Position numbers and translations under genes: made by a program. DNA of 64,000 nucleotides from Paramylibacter ulvae (lineage in GTDB: Bacteria > Pseudomonadota > Alphaproteobacteria > Rhodobacterales > Rhodobacteraceae): positions 558,001 through 622,000 of the forward strand of contig NZ_BMZF01000001.1 of NCBI RefSeq assembly GCF_014652655.1, in the 5' to 3' direction. Of this stretch, positions 9,219 to 18,600 are shown one piece after another. Position 1 is the stretch's first letter. The number at the start of each line of letters is the position of its first letter. A model generated the notes under the pieces. That model made no database searches. It was not told the DNA's origin and saw nothing but the letters and a program-made list of their open reading frames with translations.

Positions 9219-9997
9219 TGGTAAACGCTATGTTCAATCTAGATGGAAAAGTTTGCGTCGTGACTGGTGGCGCTGGTTCACTGGGGATGAGTGCGGCGCG
9301 CTTGTTGCACAAACACGGTGCCCGATTGGCATTGATTGACCTTGACCTCGACACGCTGCGGACGTTGGCACATGAAACGTTTGGTGAAAATTGTTCCGAT
9401 ATATTGTGCCTAAGCGCCGACGTATCAAACGAGGAACAAGTCAAACAGGTCATCGCACAAACCGTAGCGCATTTTGGAAAAATTGATGTGGTGTTGTCCA
9501 ACGCTGGTAATTTTGGCACCGTGGCCGCGATCGAAGATTATCCCACCGAAACATTTGACGAGGTGATGGCCGTGCATGTTCGTGGTGCTTTTCTGATATC
9601 AAAATATTCAGTTCCCCATATAAAAAACGGGGGTAGTATTGTCATCACTTCCAGTGTGGCGGCCACGCGCGGTGATCCTGGGGTTTATGGTTATATCACA
9701 GCGAAACATGCGCTGACTGGTTTGATGCGAGTGCTTGCCAAGGATCTTGCTCCACGTGGCATTCGCGTTAATGCAATCGCACCTGGCCCAATCACAAATG
9801 ACTTTCAACAAAGGGTCGAAGATGGGCTTGGCGCGGAAATTGGGCGCGACGGCACTGCGTTTTTTAATGAAATGATACCGCTTGGCCGACATGGCACGGC
9901 AGAAGAGATTGCAGCGTCGATGCTCTATCTTGCGTCTGCACAATCGGGGTTCACCACGGGGCATCTGTTGATGGTTGATGGTGGCATGTCGGTTTAG
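9218..9997 (+). CDS. short-chain dehydrogenase/reductase (SDR)
   Basis: 259 residues from ATG 9218, sharing its A with the preceding TGA (TGATG). Glycine-rich cofactor motif TGGAGSLGMSAA, NAG motif (SNAGNF), catalytic YGYITAKHA (YxxxK) and the C-terminal GHLLMVDGGMSV are classical SDR. Substrate unknown. Its place at the end of the importer and aldehyde dehydrogenase operon suggests oxidation of an aromatic side-chain alcohol, or reduction of an oxo group, in the same pathway. Another start at 9230 (MFNLDGK) is possible. Confidence 0.82.
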   Translation: MVNAMFNLDGKVCVVTGGAGSLGMSAARLLHKHGARLALIDLDLDTLRTLAHETFGENCSDILCLSADVSNEEQVKQVIAQTVAHFGKIDVVLSNAGNFGTVAAIEDYPTETFDEVMAVHVRGAFLISKYSVPHIKNGGSIVITSSVAATRGDPGVYGYITAKHALTGLMRVLAKDLAPRGIRVNAIAPGPITNDFQQRVEDGLGAEIGRDGTAFFNEMIPLGRHGTAEEIAASMLYLASAQSGFTTGHLLMVDGGMSV

Positions 9998-10068
9998 TTT
10001 TCATCAAACTTGGAAACGGTAGTTGCCTTGTGGCAATTATCGAACGTCGCGGCGCAATTCCAACGCAA

Positions 10069-11631
10069 TCAGTTATCCAAATCCAAAGATAGAGGTAACG
10101 GTTGGCTCAAAACGAATTTTAACAGGGCATCAAATTGAACTTCGTCTTTTTTGCGCGCAATTTTCACCCACACTGCACGGTAAAATAATTCACCGCTAAG
10201 CTGAGCAAATTCATGTGCAAATTCAGATGGGTTTGCCGCGTTTTCAACCCGCACACGTTGTTTACACCAGAGTTCACGAAGTGCCAGAACCGCTGGGTGG
10301 TCTGTTATTTCACCAATGAACCCATAAAACGCATCAGCACCAACGCCGTCATGATGAAGAACACCACGCGTGACCGTCGAAAGTTCATGAATACCATTCG
10401 CACCTTCGTAGATCGCAGTAATACGTGCATCTCGCCATGTCTGGTTGATCCGGTATTCATTAAGATATCCATAACCACCCAAAATTTGTATCCCCAAGTC
10501 TGCGGCGCGAATACCGGCTTGTGTACAAAAAACTTTGCAAATGGGTGTTAGAAAATCAACAAGTACCGCGTTGTTTTCATTTTGCGATTTGACCAACGCA
10601 GCATGAGCCATCGCGCGTGCCCCCATCATCAATGCGCGTTGTTCATTCAACATGCGTTTCACATCGGCATGATCCGCCAATCTGGCATCACCACCATCAG
10701 GATTGCGCCCCTGCTTGCGTTCCATCGCATAGCTATGCGCGATTTTGAAAGCGCGACTTGCATGAGCCACACCCTGAAGAGCGACATCAAGACGGGCATG
10801 ATTCATCATGGTGAACATCGCCCGAAGCCCCTGCCCCTGTTCGCCAATCAATTCCGCAGATGTTCCATCAAACGACATTTGGCATGTGGGCGACGCGTGC
10901 AATCCCATTTTCTCTTCGATGCGCGTGATCTGAATGTTGGATTTTGATGCCTTTTTGCTTGCTATAAACAATGACAAGCCGTTGATCGTGCCTGGATCAT
11001 TTTGCGTGCGCGCGAGGATCAAGTGCAATATGTCATCGGACATATCTTGGTCGCCACCTGATATGAAAATCTTTTCTCCGTGAATGCGCCAACCATCATT
11101 ATCCATAACCGCCTTGGTGCGGATCTGCGATAAATCTGATCCTGCACCCGCCTCGGTGAGGCACATGGTTGATAGTGCTTCACCAGATGCGAGCTTGGGA
11201 ATCCATTCGCGTTGTTGTTCTCGACTTCCGTATCGCAATAATGTTGTGATGGCGCCTGGCACCAGATTGCACAACATTTGCATGGCATGGTTCGCGCCAG
11301 AAAAGATTTCCGAAACAGCCGCGTCAATCAATGTATTTTGCGCCATTCCACCAAATTGTTGGGGTGCCGTTAACCCTTGCCACCCCATTTCAGCCATTTG
11401 TGAATACGCTTGTGTAAATCCACCTGGCATGCGCACGCACCCATCTTCAAGCCGACACCCATCGCGATCACCAATCTCATCAAGCGGTGCGATGACGTCT
11501 TGCGCAAAACTCGCAAATGCTTGAATTATATCGCTTGCAAGATCATCATCCCAATCGGTGATGCTGTTCGCATCCGCAACTTCGCGCAGTGAAAACAGAA
11601 TATCCTCGGATGGTGCCGTAAACGGGATCAC
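10069..11631 (-). CDS. acyl-CoA dehydrogenase family protein
   Basis: FAD-dependent alpha,beta-dehydrogenation of an acyl-CoA, judged by family. Start set at GTG 11631, which overlaps the stop of the upstream amidohydrolase as GTGA; the longer in-frame version would run 97 bp into that gene. 520 residues with MCLTEAGAGSDL (FAD/substrate loop), GVAHASRAFKIAHSYAMERKQGR and ILGGYGYLNEY followed by ITAIYEGANGIHEL, as in the large acyl-CoA dehydrogenases. Last gene of the ferulate operon. A likely job is oxidation of dihydro-hydroxycinnamoyl-CoA (3-arylpropionyl-CoA) into the pathway; this is inference. Confidence 0.82.
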   Translation of the reverse strand: MIPFTAPSEDILFSLREVADANSITDWDDDLASDIIQAFASFAQDVIAPLDEIGDRDGCRLEDGCVRMPGGFTQAYSQMAEMGWQGLTAPQQFGGMAQNTLIDAAVSEIFSGANHAMQMLCNLVPGAITTLLRYGSREQQREWIPKLASGEALSTMCLTEAGAGSDLSQIRTKAVMDNDGWRIHGEKIFISGGDQDMSDDILHLILARTQNDPGTINGLSLFIASKKASKSNIQITRIEEKMGLHASPTCQMSFDGTSAELIGEQGQGLRAMFTMMNHARLDVALQGVAHASRAFKIAHSYAMERKQGRNPDGGDARLADHADVKRMLNEQRALMMGARAMAHAALVKSQNENNAVLVDFLTPICKVFCTQAGIRAADLGIQILGGYGYLNEYRINQTWRDARITAIYEGANGIHELSTVTRGVLHHDGVGADAFYGFIGEITDHPAVLALRELWCKQRVRVENAANPSEFAHEFAQLSGELFYRAVWVKIARKKDEVQFDALLKFVLSQPLPLSLDLDN

Positions 11632-12503
11632 CCCGTCACCCCCAACAAACGCATTGCATTTTCCTTTAGGATCAATGGGCGTACTTCGTCTTTGAACTCC
11701 GCACGATCGAATGCATCCAACCACTTTTCAGGTGCAATCATCGGCCAATCAGACCCGAACAGCATTTTTTTCTTAAGCAAACTGTTAGCGTAACGGATCA
11801 AAATTGGCGGAAAATATTTCGGCGACCAGCCTGACAGATCAATGTAAACATTCGGCTTATGTGTGGCCACGGACAGTGCTTCTTCTTGCCAAGGGAATGA
11901 AGGATGCGCAAGGATGATGGGCATATCAGGAAAATCGACAGCGATGTCATCCATAAACATCGGGTTGGAATATTTCAGCCGCATCCCGTTACCACCAGGC
12001 ATGCCAGAACCAACCCCTGTTTGACCCGTGTGAAACAATGCCGGTTTGCCAGATTCTGCAATTGCCTCGTATAGCACATAGGCGGATCGATCGTTGGGAT
12101 AGAAACCTTGCATTGTTGGGTGGAACTTAAAACCTTGGACCCCATGGTTTTCAACCAAATCACGCGCTTCGCGTGCGCCCATTTTTCCTTTGGCAGGATC
12201 AATAGACGCAAACGGGATCAGGATATCTGAATTTTTCGCACAAGCATCCGCCACTTCGTAATTGTTGTAACGCCGATAACCCGTCTCGCGTTCCGCATCG
12301 ACAGGAAAGATTACGGCAGCAATGTTTTTCTCGCGATAATGCGCCGCCGTTTCGTCAATCGTCGGGGGATGTTCCCACGGAGCGCCAAAATAATTTGCCA
12401 TCGTGCGTTGCAAATCATCATAGCCATCATCGTCGTGACAACCACATGCCTCTTCTGCATGGGTGTGAAAATCGATGGCGCGAACTTTTGAAAAATCAAC
12501 CAT
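11628..12503 (-). CDS. amidohydrolase family; candidate aryl beta-ketoacyl-CoA hydrolase
   Basis: 291-residue TIM-barrel metal hydrolase of the amidohydrolase-2 type: DFHTH near the N-terminus, KFHPTMQGF, FHTGQTG, LAHPSFPW and the late metal-binding aspartate in LFGSDWPM. A protein of this family, beside feruloyl-CoA synthase, is assigned the 4-hydroxyphenyl-beta-ketoacyl-CoA cleavage step in the Agrobacterium hydroxycinnamate pathway. The genomic setting here (fcs 11 bp upstream, crotonase and 3-hydroxyacyl-CoA-type SDR in the same operon) fits that role. The acidic, Cys/His-rich insert EEACGCHDDDGYDD after the first metal motif is notable. Other decarboxylase or hydrolase roles remain possible. 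Confidence 0.78.
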   Translation of the reverse strand: MVDFSKVRAIDFHTHAEEACGCHDDDGYDDLQRTMANYFGAPWEHPPTIDETAAHYREKNIAAVIFPVDAERETGYRRYNNYEVADACAKNSDILIPFASIDPAKGKMGAREARDLVENHGVQGFKFHPTMQGFYPNDRSAYVLYEAIAESGKPALFHTGQTGVGSGMPGGNGMRLKYSNPMFMDDIAVDFPDMPIILAHPSFPWQEEALSVATHKPNVYIDLSGWSPKYFPPILIRYANSLLKKKMLFGSDWPMIAPEKWLDAFDRAEFKDEVRPLILKENAMRLLGVTG

Positions 12504-12514
12504 TTGAATGCTCC

Positions 12515-14329
12515 TTAAACGCGAATGACCGCTGGGTCGTTATGATCATAAAGCCGATCAACAAATGCAGCGCGACGGGTCAGAATTTTACGTGTATTCA
12601 GTGATCCTTTGTCCGTAATTTCGCTATCTTTCAAAGACGGCGGTTCGGCCAAAATAATGGCGCGACTGATCCGTTTGGCGGACCCCGTAGCGGTTTTGGC
12701 CATTTCGGCCAACACATTTTCGCAAGCTCTATAAATGCTTGGGTCCACGACGGCGCCCTGTTTGACGTTTTGGTCACTCAAACTCTTGGAACGCGGAAAA
12801 ATAAACAAGCCAACATCGCTACGATCCTGCCCACATACAACCACGTCCGCAGCCAGTTCGCGCAAGGCATCCAAGGCCTCTAACCGCAATTTACCCGCCT
12901 GAACCCATGTTCCGGTCAACAGCTTGAAATCTTCGGAAACACGGCCATCAAATACCAATCCGCGATCAGGATCATTTTCATTCAAAAAACGCATCGCGTC
13001 ACCCGTGATCAAATATCCATCTTGATCAAATGCTTCTTTGGTCTTTTGCAGATCATTGTAATATCCAGGCATTATATTGTGCCCCTTCACACGGACTTCA
13101 CAACGCATATCATCATCAGGGATCAGTTTTATTTCTGTGCCCGGTAATGGCACGCCAACAACTCCTGATCGTCCGATGGGCTCATGTACCATCAATGTGG
13201 AAGGCGCCGTTTCGGTCATGCCCCAACTGGAATTCATCAACGGTAATCGCCCGCGTACATCCATTGCCATAACTTCCAGCTGGGTCCAAATTTCCTGTGG
13301 CAGAGATGCGCCCGCATAAAAAATCATATCAAGGTCACCAAAATACGCGTTGCGCAAATCGGCATTGGTTTTCATTTCTTCGACCAACATCGAAAACCCG
13401 ATCGGTACGTTGAATGACAATGTCCCCGGACGTTCAATTACATTTCGGATGGTTTGTGAAAAAAGTGCTGGTGTTGGTTTTCCGTTATCAATGACCAATG
13501 TTCCGCCATTGGCCAGCATCATATTCACATTATGCGACCCGCCAAAAACATGGTTCCACGGCAACCAATCACAAATGCGTGGCGGCGTATCTTTCAGAAA
13601 TGGAAGCACTGATGCCATTTGTGCCTGATTAGCACACATCATCCGTTGTGTTGTCAAAACGCCCTTGGGATCAGAAGACGATCCCGACGTAAATAATATT
13701 TTAGCAACCGTATCAGGACCAACACCAGACAGAACAGTGTCTGCATTCACTCCACTGTCCCCTTGTAACAAGGCGGAAAATTCAGTGACCTTGCGTGGCG
13801 CACCTTTGGTGTTAGATGCGACTATTTCGATTTTATCAAACTGGGGCAATGACAATGCGGCCCCATATCGCGCGGCATCATCAACAAATGCCATTGCTGG
13901 TTTTACCTTGTCCAACACATAGATCAAACGCCCATGTGCATCAGGGATCAATGAATATTGTTCAGCCAATGGGACACTGGGGATACCAGCATATTGTGCC
14001 CCAAACGAAAGCAACGCATGATCGATGGAATTGCCCGACATAATCGCAATTGGCGTATCTTGGTTCAAGCCACGCCCAACAAGTGCAGTCGCAATTTCAC
14101 GGATTTGTTCCAATGCTTCGCGATAGGTTACTTCGCGCCAACCTGCCCCCGAACGTTCTGCTAGAAAAACACGCGTGGGCGTTTTTAGCGCCCAGTGGTG
14201 CAACCAATCAGCACTGCGCAATACAATCGGGTCAAGTGGGATATTAGACCGGAGAAATATCGCATCGTTGCCACGGTTACAATCAACCGAATGCGAAACC
14301 AAATTAAGATCAGTCGTCAAATTCGTCAT
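12515..14329 (-). CDS. fcs: feruloyl-CoA synthase (hydroxycinnamate-CoA ligase)
   Basis: Activates ferulate/p-coumarate/caffeate with ATP and CoA. 604 residues; ANL-superfamily motifs: ILFTSGSSSDPKGV (A3), SSWGMTETAPS (A5), LITGDAM (A7), DGRVSEDFKLLTGTWV (A8) and catalytic Lys in GSLNTRKILTRRA (A10). The block RICDWLPWNHVFGGSHN is typical of the feruloyl-CoA synthase subgroup. The start overlaps the stop of the MarR regulator as ATGA. Entry enzyme of the pathway in this operon. Confidence 0.88.
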   Translation of the reverse strand: MTNLTTDLNLVSHSVDCNRGNDAIFLRSNIPLDPIVLRSADWLHHWALKTPTRVFLAERSGAGWREVTYREALEQIREIATALVGRGLNQDTPIAIMSGNSIDHALLSFGAQYAGIPSVPLAEQYSLIPDAHGRLIYVLDKVKPAMAFVDDAARYGAALSLPQFDKIEIVASNTKGAPRKVTEFSALLQGDSGVNADTVLSGVGPDTVAKILFTSGSSSDPKGVLTTQRMMCANQAQMASVLPFLKDTPPRICDWLPWNHVFGGSHNVNMMLANGGTLVIDNGKPTPALFSQTIRNVIERPGTLSFNVPIGFSMLVEEMKTNADLRNAYFGDLDMIFYAGASLPQEIWTQLEVMAMDVRGRLPLMNSSWGMTETAPSTLMVHEPIGRSGVVGVPLPGTEIKLIPDDDMRCEVRVKGHNIMPGYYNDLQKTKEAFDQDGYLITGDAMRFLNENDPDRGLVFDGRVSEDFKLLTGTWVQAGKLRLEALDALRELAADVVVCGQDRSDVGLFIFPRSKSLSDQNVKQGAVVDPSIYRACENVLAEMAKTATGSAKRISRAIILAEPPSLKDSEITDKGSLNTRKILTRRAAFVDRLYDHNDPAVIRV

Positions 14330-14826
14330 TTTTTGTCGCTTTCGCCCCTGCCAGACACACTTTTTATCGCGCGACCAAGCAACATTTGAAGCTGCTCAAT
14401 ATCGTCTGTATCCAGTTCAGAAAACATTGCCGTTTCATGGCCTTGGACGGCGCGTTCTGCTCTTTCCCAAAGCGTTATCCCCGCCGAAGTAACATGTAAT
14501 GCATACACACGCCGATCATTCGCTACAGGTCGTCGTTCCAACGCCCCAACGTTTTCCAATTCGTCGACGACGACCACAACACCCGAGCGTTTGATGTTCA
14601 AAATACGCGATAGCTGTGTTTGCGAAATACCTGGGCTATCCATCAGCACTGCGAGCGCAGAAAACGTGCCGATACGCAAACCAAATGGTTCCAGAACCCG
14701 CGTCATATCTTCTTGTATCAACATATAAATGCGTTTCATCCGATAGCCGACAAATTGGCGCAAAAGCGCATCAGACTCGTTCATTGATTTTATCTTCACC
14801 ACAGAATTTGAATGTTGTTTTGTCAT
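14326..14826 (-). CDS. MarR-family regulator of hydroxycinnamate genes
   Basis: 166 residues; winged helix-turn-helix with the MarR pattern (FSALAVLMDSPGISQTQLSRILNIKRSGVVVVVDELENVGALERRPVANDRRVYALHVTSAG, about residues 55-116). Repressors of this type released by hydroxycinnamoyl-CoA thioesters are found beside fcs genes in many bacteria (FerR/CouR class). It sits inside the operon, between the TRAP permease and fcs, so it is probably autoregulated. The likely operator is the long palindrome upstream of the first gene (19394-19426). Confidence 0.85.
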   Translation of the reverse strand: MTKQHSNSVVKIKSMNESDALLRQFVGYRMKRIYMLIQEDMTRVLEPFGLRIGTFSALAVLMDSPGISQTQLSRILNIKRSGVVVVVDELENVGALERRPVANDRRVYALHVTSAGITLWERAERAVQGHETAMFSELDTDDIEQLQMLLGRAIKSVSGRGESDKK

Positions 14827-14837
14827 TTTAAATCTTT

Positions 14838-16160
14838 CTAATTTGCGATGAGGTCAACCAACCAAAAGCTCAGCACTGGAAAAGACACGAGAATTACGAT
14901 GCGTGTAAATTCTGCTGCGATAAATGGTATGGTGCCACGAAAAATTTCGGTCATGCGTATTTCAGGTGCCATCGCGGATATCACGAATAAATTCATCCCA
15001 ACCGGTGGCGTTATTAACCCAAGCTCAACCACCACCAAAGAAATGATACCAAACCACATGGCCTGTTGTTCCGGCTGCAACCCAAAATCAAGCGCCATAA
15101 TCGTTGGGAAAAACACAGGCACGGTTAACAAGATCATTGACAGGCTGTCCATCAAACACCCCATCACCAGATAAAACACGATGATGGCGATCATAACCGC
15201 CATTGGGGAAATACCAGAGCCGCTAATAAATGCGGCCGTCTCCATCGGCATTCGGCTCAGCGCAAGCGCTACGTTGAATATGTCCGCACCAAACACAATC
15301 GCAAATATCATCGCGGTGGAACCCGCAGTATCAATAAGGCTACTCATTACTGTGTTGACTGTTAAGCCACCTTTAATAACACCCATAATCAAGGTTAAAA
15401 CCACCCCAACAGCGGCACCTTGGGATGGGGTGAAAAAGCCACCATAAATGCCGCCTAAAACAACGACAAAAATAACAACAACATGCCAAATATCGCCCAG
15501 TGATCGTATCCGTTCTGCGAAACTGGCTTTTTGGCTGGTTGGACCTTCTTCGGGATATAATCGCACATAAATTGATATTGCGATCATAAAACCGATAACG
15601 GCCAAAATACCGGGGATCGTCGCCGCAAGGAACAATTTTACAATGTTTTGTTCCGTCAATAGGGCGTAAATAATTAAAACAACCGATGGTGGAATGAGAA
15701 TTCCAAGCGTGCCACCAGCAGCCAACGAACCCGATGACAATGCCCCCGAAAATCCATGTTTTTTCATTTCGGGCAACGCCACGCGCGCCATGGTTGATGC
15801 GGTTGCCAACGACGATCCAGATATTGAACCAAACAATGCACACCCAGCAACAGAGGCCATTGCCAAACCGCCGCGAAGATGCCCGATCCATGCCCGTGCG
15901 GCACCAAAGATAGACGCGGAAATTCCTGAATGTGTTGCCAGATGACCCATCAAAATAAACAGTGGGACAACAGCGAGATCGTACGACATGAATTTATCAA
16001 CCCAAGCCGTTGATAAATATGCCTTAAGACTGGAAAATGAACTAAGCTGTACATAACCAAATGCGCCCACCAAACCCATCGCCAGCGCAATCGGAACACG
16101 CATAAAAATTAAGATGAACAAAGCGATCACCAACAAGACCGCAAGTGTGAAGGGATCCAT
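14838..16160 (-). CDS. dctM: TRAP transporter large permease (DctM)
   Basis: 440-residue, roughly 12-segment membrane protein of the TRAP family. Start at ATG 16160 (MDPFTLAVLL), sharing one base with the dctQ stop. Conserved DctM features: FGSISGSSLATASTMARVALPEM, AAGGTLGILIPPSV and the C-terminal LITPPVGMNLFV. Sits in the ferulate operon, so a hydroxycinnamate or related aromatic acid is the expected substrate (inference). Confidence 0.88.
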   Translation of the reverse strand: MDPFTLAVLLVIALFILIFMRVPIALAMGLVGAFGYVQLSSFSSLKAYLSTAWVDKFMSYDLAVVPLFILMGHLATHSGISASIFGAARAWIGHLRGGLAMASVAGCALFGSISGSSLATASTMARVALPEMKKHGFSGALSSGSLAAGGTLGILIPPSVVLIIYALLTEQNIVKLFLAATIPGILAVIGFMIAISIYVRLYPEEGPTSQKASFAERIRSLGDIWHVVVIFVVVLGGIYGGFFTPSQGAAVGVVLTLIMGVIKGGLTVNTVMSSLIDTAGSTAMIFAIVFGADIFNVALALSRMPMETAAFISGSGISPMAVMIAIIVFYLVMGCLMDSLSMILLTVPVFFPTIMALDFGLQPEQQAMWFGIISLVVVELGLITPPVGMNLFVISAMAPEIRMTEIFRGTIPFIAAEFTRIVILVSFPVLSFWLVDLIAN

Positions 16161-16699
16161 TAATTTAACTCCGCACGGAAAACTTTGGGAAGGACAATGA
16201 ACATCCCCATACAAGCGGCGACAACTGCAGATAGCCCCGTTCCAATCACTGCCGGAATGTAAACCCACCAGACGGGTGCCTGAAGCAACATTGTCTTGTC
16301 GCCATAGGTATGGATTTCATCCAGTCCAATACATAAACGCCAAAACAAAAATGCCCAACCAATTGCGAAAATGAGCATCCACAATCCATCTATTCGTTCA
16401 GACGTCGCTGGGGGTATCCAACCCGTGAAAACATCAACCATTACATGGCCGCGATTCAATTGACACAATGGCAGGAACAGCGATGCACACGTCGCACAAG
16501 CAAGTTCCACCAATTCGAATTCACCACGAATGCCGCCGAATCCAAGATTGCTCATAACAACCGATAGGGTCACGAAAAACGCAGCCGCGAAAATGATGAT
16601 TCCACCCAACCCCGCCATTCCAAGACAAACACGGTGTAGTAAGCGATACATTGGGGATTTTTCCCAATGTATCTGCTTATTGTTTGTGCTGCTGCGCAT
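16160..16699 (-). CDS. dctQ: TRAP transporter small permease (DctQ)
   Basis: 179 residues with four hydrophobic segments, the size and topology of DctQ. It includes the conserved early motif region (ELVELACATCASLFLPLCQLNRGHVMVDVF). An alternative start at 16651 (MYRLLHRV) would remove a polar 16-residue leader; neither start has a strong ribosome site. It starts 4 bp after the dctP stop, without the hairpin seen after other binding-protein genes. Confidence 0.85.
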   Translation of the reverse strand: MRSSTNNKQIHWEKSPMYRLLHRVCLGMAGLGGIIIFAAAFFVTLSVVMSNLGFGGIRGEFELVELACATCASLFLPLCQLNRGHVMVDVFTGWIPPATSERIDGLWMLIFAIGWAFLFWRLCIGLDEIHTYGDKTMLLQAPVWWVYIPAVIGTGLSAVVAACMGMFIVLPKVFRAELN

Positions 16700-16702
16700 C
16701 GA

Positions 16703-17743
16703 TTAACCCGCGTCAAGCAGTTCGTTGGCGCGCGCCATGATCGCGGCCCCATCATGGCCTGCGTCATTCAGTTTTTCAATCCACGCAGCGTGGATCGGGT
16801 CGGCTGCTTCGCGCCATCTGGCAATTTCCTCTGCGGGGATCTCCACGATTTCATTGCCTTGTTTTTCGACCATTGATTTACCAAACGCTTCGAACGCATC
16901 GAATTGTTTACCAATGCGTTGTGACAATGCAGCACCCGACGCGGCATCAATCACTCCGCGCAGATCATCCGACATTTCGTTGTATTTCGCTTCGTTCATC
17001 AACAATGAGAATGTATTGCCATATAGGCCGCGCGCAGCGGGCGCAGGTGCGGCGCTGAAGGATGTTAATTCTTGCAATTTGAACGCTGGCACCACTTCGT
17101 AGGGTAAACAACACCCATCAATCACACCGTTCGAAAGGCCAACCACCATATCGGTCACGGGGAAAAATACAACCTCGGCACCCAGAGCTGTTAACATGTC
17201 CCCTGTGGCTTGATTTGGTGCGCGAAGCTTGAGCCCCTGTAAATCTGACTGGCTTAGCACGGGCGCATCGCGCGTGTGCAACTTACCACCATCATGAGTA
17301 TGAAAAGCGAGTGGCTTCACACCTGGGTAATCATTTTGGCCAAATTCATCCATTAGCTGATGTAACGCCACAGACGATTTTTCTGCGTTTGTTGTCATGA
17401 ATGGGTTTGACATAGTTTCAGCAACCAAAAAACGACCCGGTGTGTAAACAGGCAACGTCCAAGCGATATCACAAATACCCTGGCGCACTTGGTCGGCTAG
17501 TTGCGGTGGCTTGCCACCAAGCTGCATCGCTGGAAAAATCTGAACATCGATCGCACCATTTGATGCCTCTGCAATTTCCCCAGCCCAAACTTCAAAAAAC
17601 TTCGAATGCATTGGTGCCACTGGTGGCAAAAAATGATGCAATCGAAGCGTTACTTCTGCTGCGTTTGCGCGTGAAACAAATGCAGGTGCAGCCAACGCGG
17701 CCCCAAGTGCGGTCATTGCTGTACGTCGTGTCAATTTGGTCAT
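16703..17743 (-). CDS. dctP: TRAP transporter substrate-binding protein (DctP)
   Basis: 346 residues; twin-arginine-like leader (TRRTAMTALGAALAAPAFVSRANA) then the DctP fold: RLHHFLPPVAPMHSKFFEVWA, LKLRAPNQATGDMLTALGAEVVFFP (substrate-binding Arg region) and VIDGCCLPYEVV. Binding protein for a carboxylate, likely an aromatic acid from its operon. Good GGGAGGAAACGA ribosome site. Confidence 0.87.
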   Translation of the reverse strand: MTKLTRRTAMTALGAALAAPAFVSRANAAEVTLRLHHFLPPVAPMHSKFFEVWAGEIAEASNGAIDVQIFPAMQLGGKPPQLADQVRQGICDIAWTLPVYTPGRFLVAETMSNPFMTTNAEKSSVALHQLMDEFGQNDYPGVKPLAFHTHDGGKLHTRDAPVLSQSDLQGLKLRAPNQATGDMLTALGAEVVFFPVTDMVVGLSNGVIDGCCLPYEVVPAFKLQELTSFSAAPAPAARGLYGNTFSLLMNEAKYNEMSDDLRGVIDAASGAALSQRIGKQFDAFEAFGKSMVEKQGNEIVEIPAEEIARWREAADPIHAAWIEKLNDAGHDGAAIMARANELLDAG

Positions 17744-17790
17744 TTCGTTTCCTCCCTGAAATTTAACTGACGGTTTCTTAATTCTATGTG

Positions 17791-18591
17791 TTAACGAAAA
17801 ACGGGTGTTCGTTTTTCAAGAAACGCTTTCAATCCTTCTTCGGCATCTGCGCTGGTTTGCGATACCGCTGCGGCAAGGCTTTCGGTAAACAAACCATCGG
17901 CTTGCGACATGTCTGAAATACGACTGATTGCCTGAATCATCATGTAATTTGAAAGACTCGCATTTTTAGCAATTTTCTGCGCCAGCTTGCGCGCCATTGG
18001 CAATGCTTCTCCCGCTTCCACATCATAATGCGTCAATCCTAATGCGAAGCCTTCTTTCGAATTGAACTTGCGCCCAGTCAACATCATTTCACACATACGA
18101 TCTGCACCCAATATGCGCCCGATGCGCACCGTCGCGCCACCACCCACAAAGATTCCGCGCCGCCCTTCGGGCAGTTGAAAAATCGTTGATGGCTCGGCGA
18201 TACGTACATGCGTAGAAGCTGCCAATTCCAATCCCCCACCAATGACCGCACCATACATCGCAGAAATCACAGGTAATCCAGAACGTTGAATTTGATCCAT
18301 CACACGGTGCCAATTTCGTGAGTGTCGCATCGTGCCTTCTGCATCGCGTTGGACATGTTCGGACAGATCCAATCCTGAACAAAAATGCCCCTCAGTTCCC
18401 GTAAGGATAACAGCGCGCACCCCTTCTGGCGGATACGAAAAAAATTTGTCGATCTGTTCCAGCAATGCATCACACATCGCGTTTCGCTTTGCAGGACGGT
18501 TCATTGTGAGCGTCGCAACTGGGCCATCGATTTCAACCAACAGAACGTTATCGACTTGATCCGTGTTTGAATTTGGTTTTTTTTCAGACAT
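17791..18591 (-). CDS. crotonase-family hydroxycinnamoyl-CoA hydratase
   Basis: 266 residues; crotonase motifs TLTMNRPAKRNAM, oxyanion-hole segments HFCSGLDLSEH and AVIGGGLELAASTHVRIAEPS, and PEGRRGIFVGGGATVRIGRILG. The fcs/MarR context indicates hydration of feruloyl-CoA (or coumaroyl-CoA). Whether it then releases vanillin (hydratase/lyase) or leaves the 3-hydroxyacyl-CoA for the SDR next to it cannot be told by eye. The neighbouring SDR and amidohydrolase favour the second. 14 bp separate its start codon from the SDR upstream's coding region end. Confidence 0.83.
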   Translation of the reverse strand: MSEKKPNSNTDQVDNVLLVEIDGPVATLTMNRPAKRNAMCDALLEQIDKFFSYPPEGVRAVILTGTEGHFCSGLDLSEHVQRDAEGTMRHSRNWHRVMDQIQRSGLPVISAMYGAVIGGGLELAASTHVRIAEPSTIFQLPEGRRGIFVGGGATVRIGRILGADRMCEMMLTGRKFNSKEGFALGLTHYDVEAGEALPMARKLAQKIAKNASLSNYMMIQAISRISDMSQADGLFTESLAAAVSQTSADAEEGLKAFLEKRTPVFR

Positions 18592-18600
18592 CGTTATTCC

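Noticed and set aside
10021-10045. Small TTGCC/GGCAA hairpin between the convergent SDR and acyl-CoA dehydrogenase genes
   Set aside because: Only about 5 bp of stem and no T tract.
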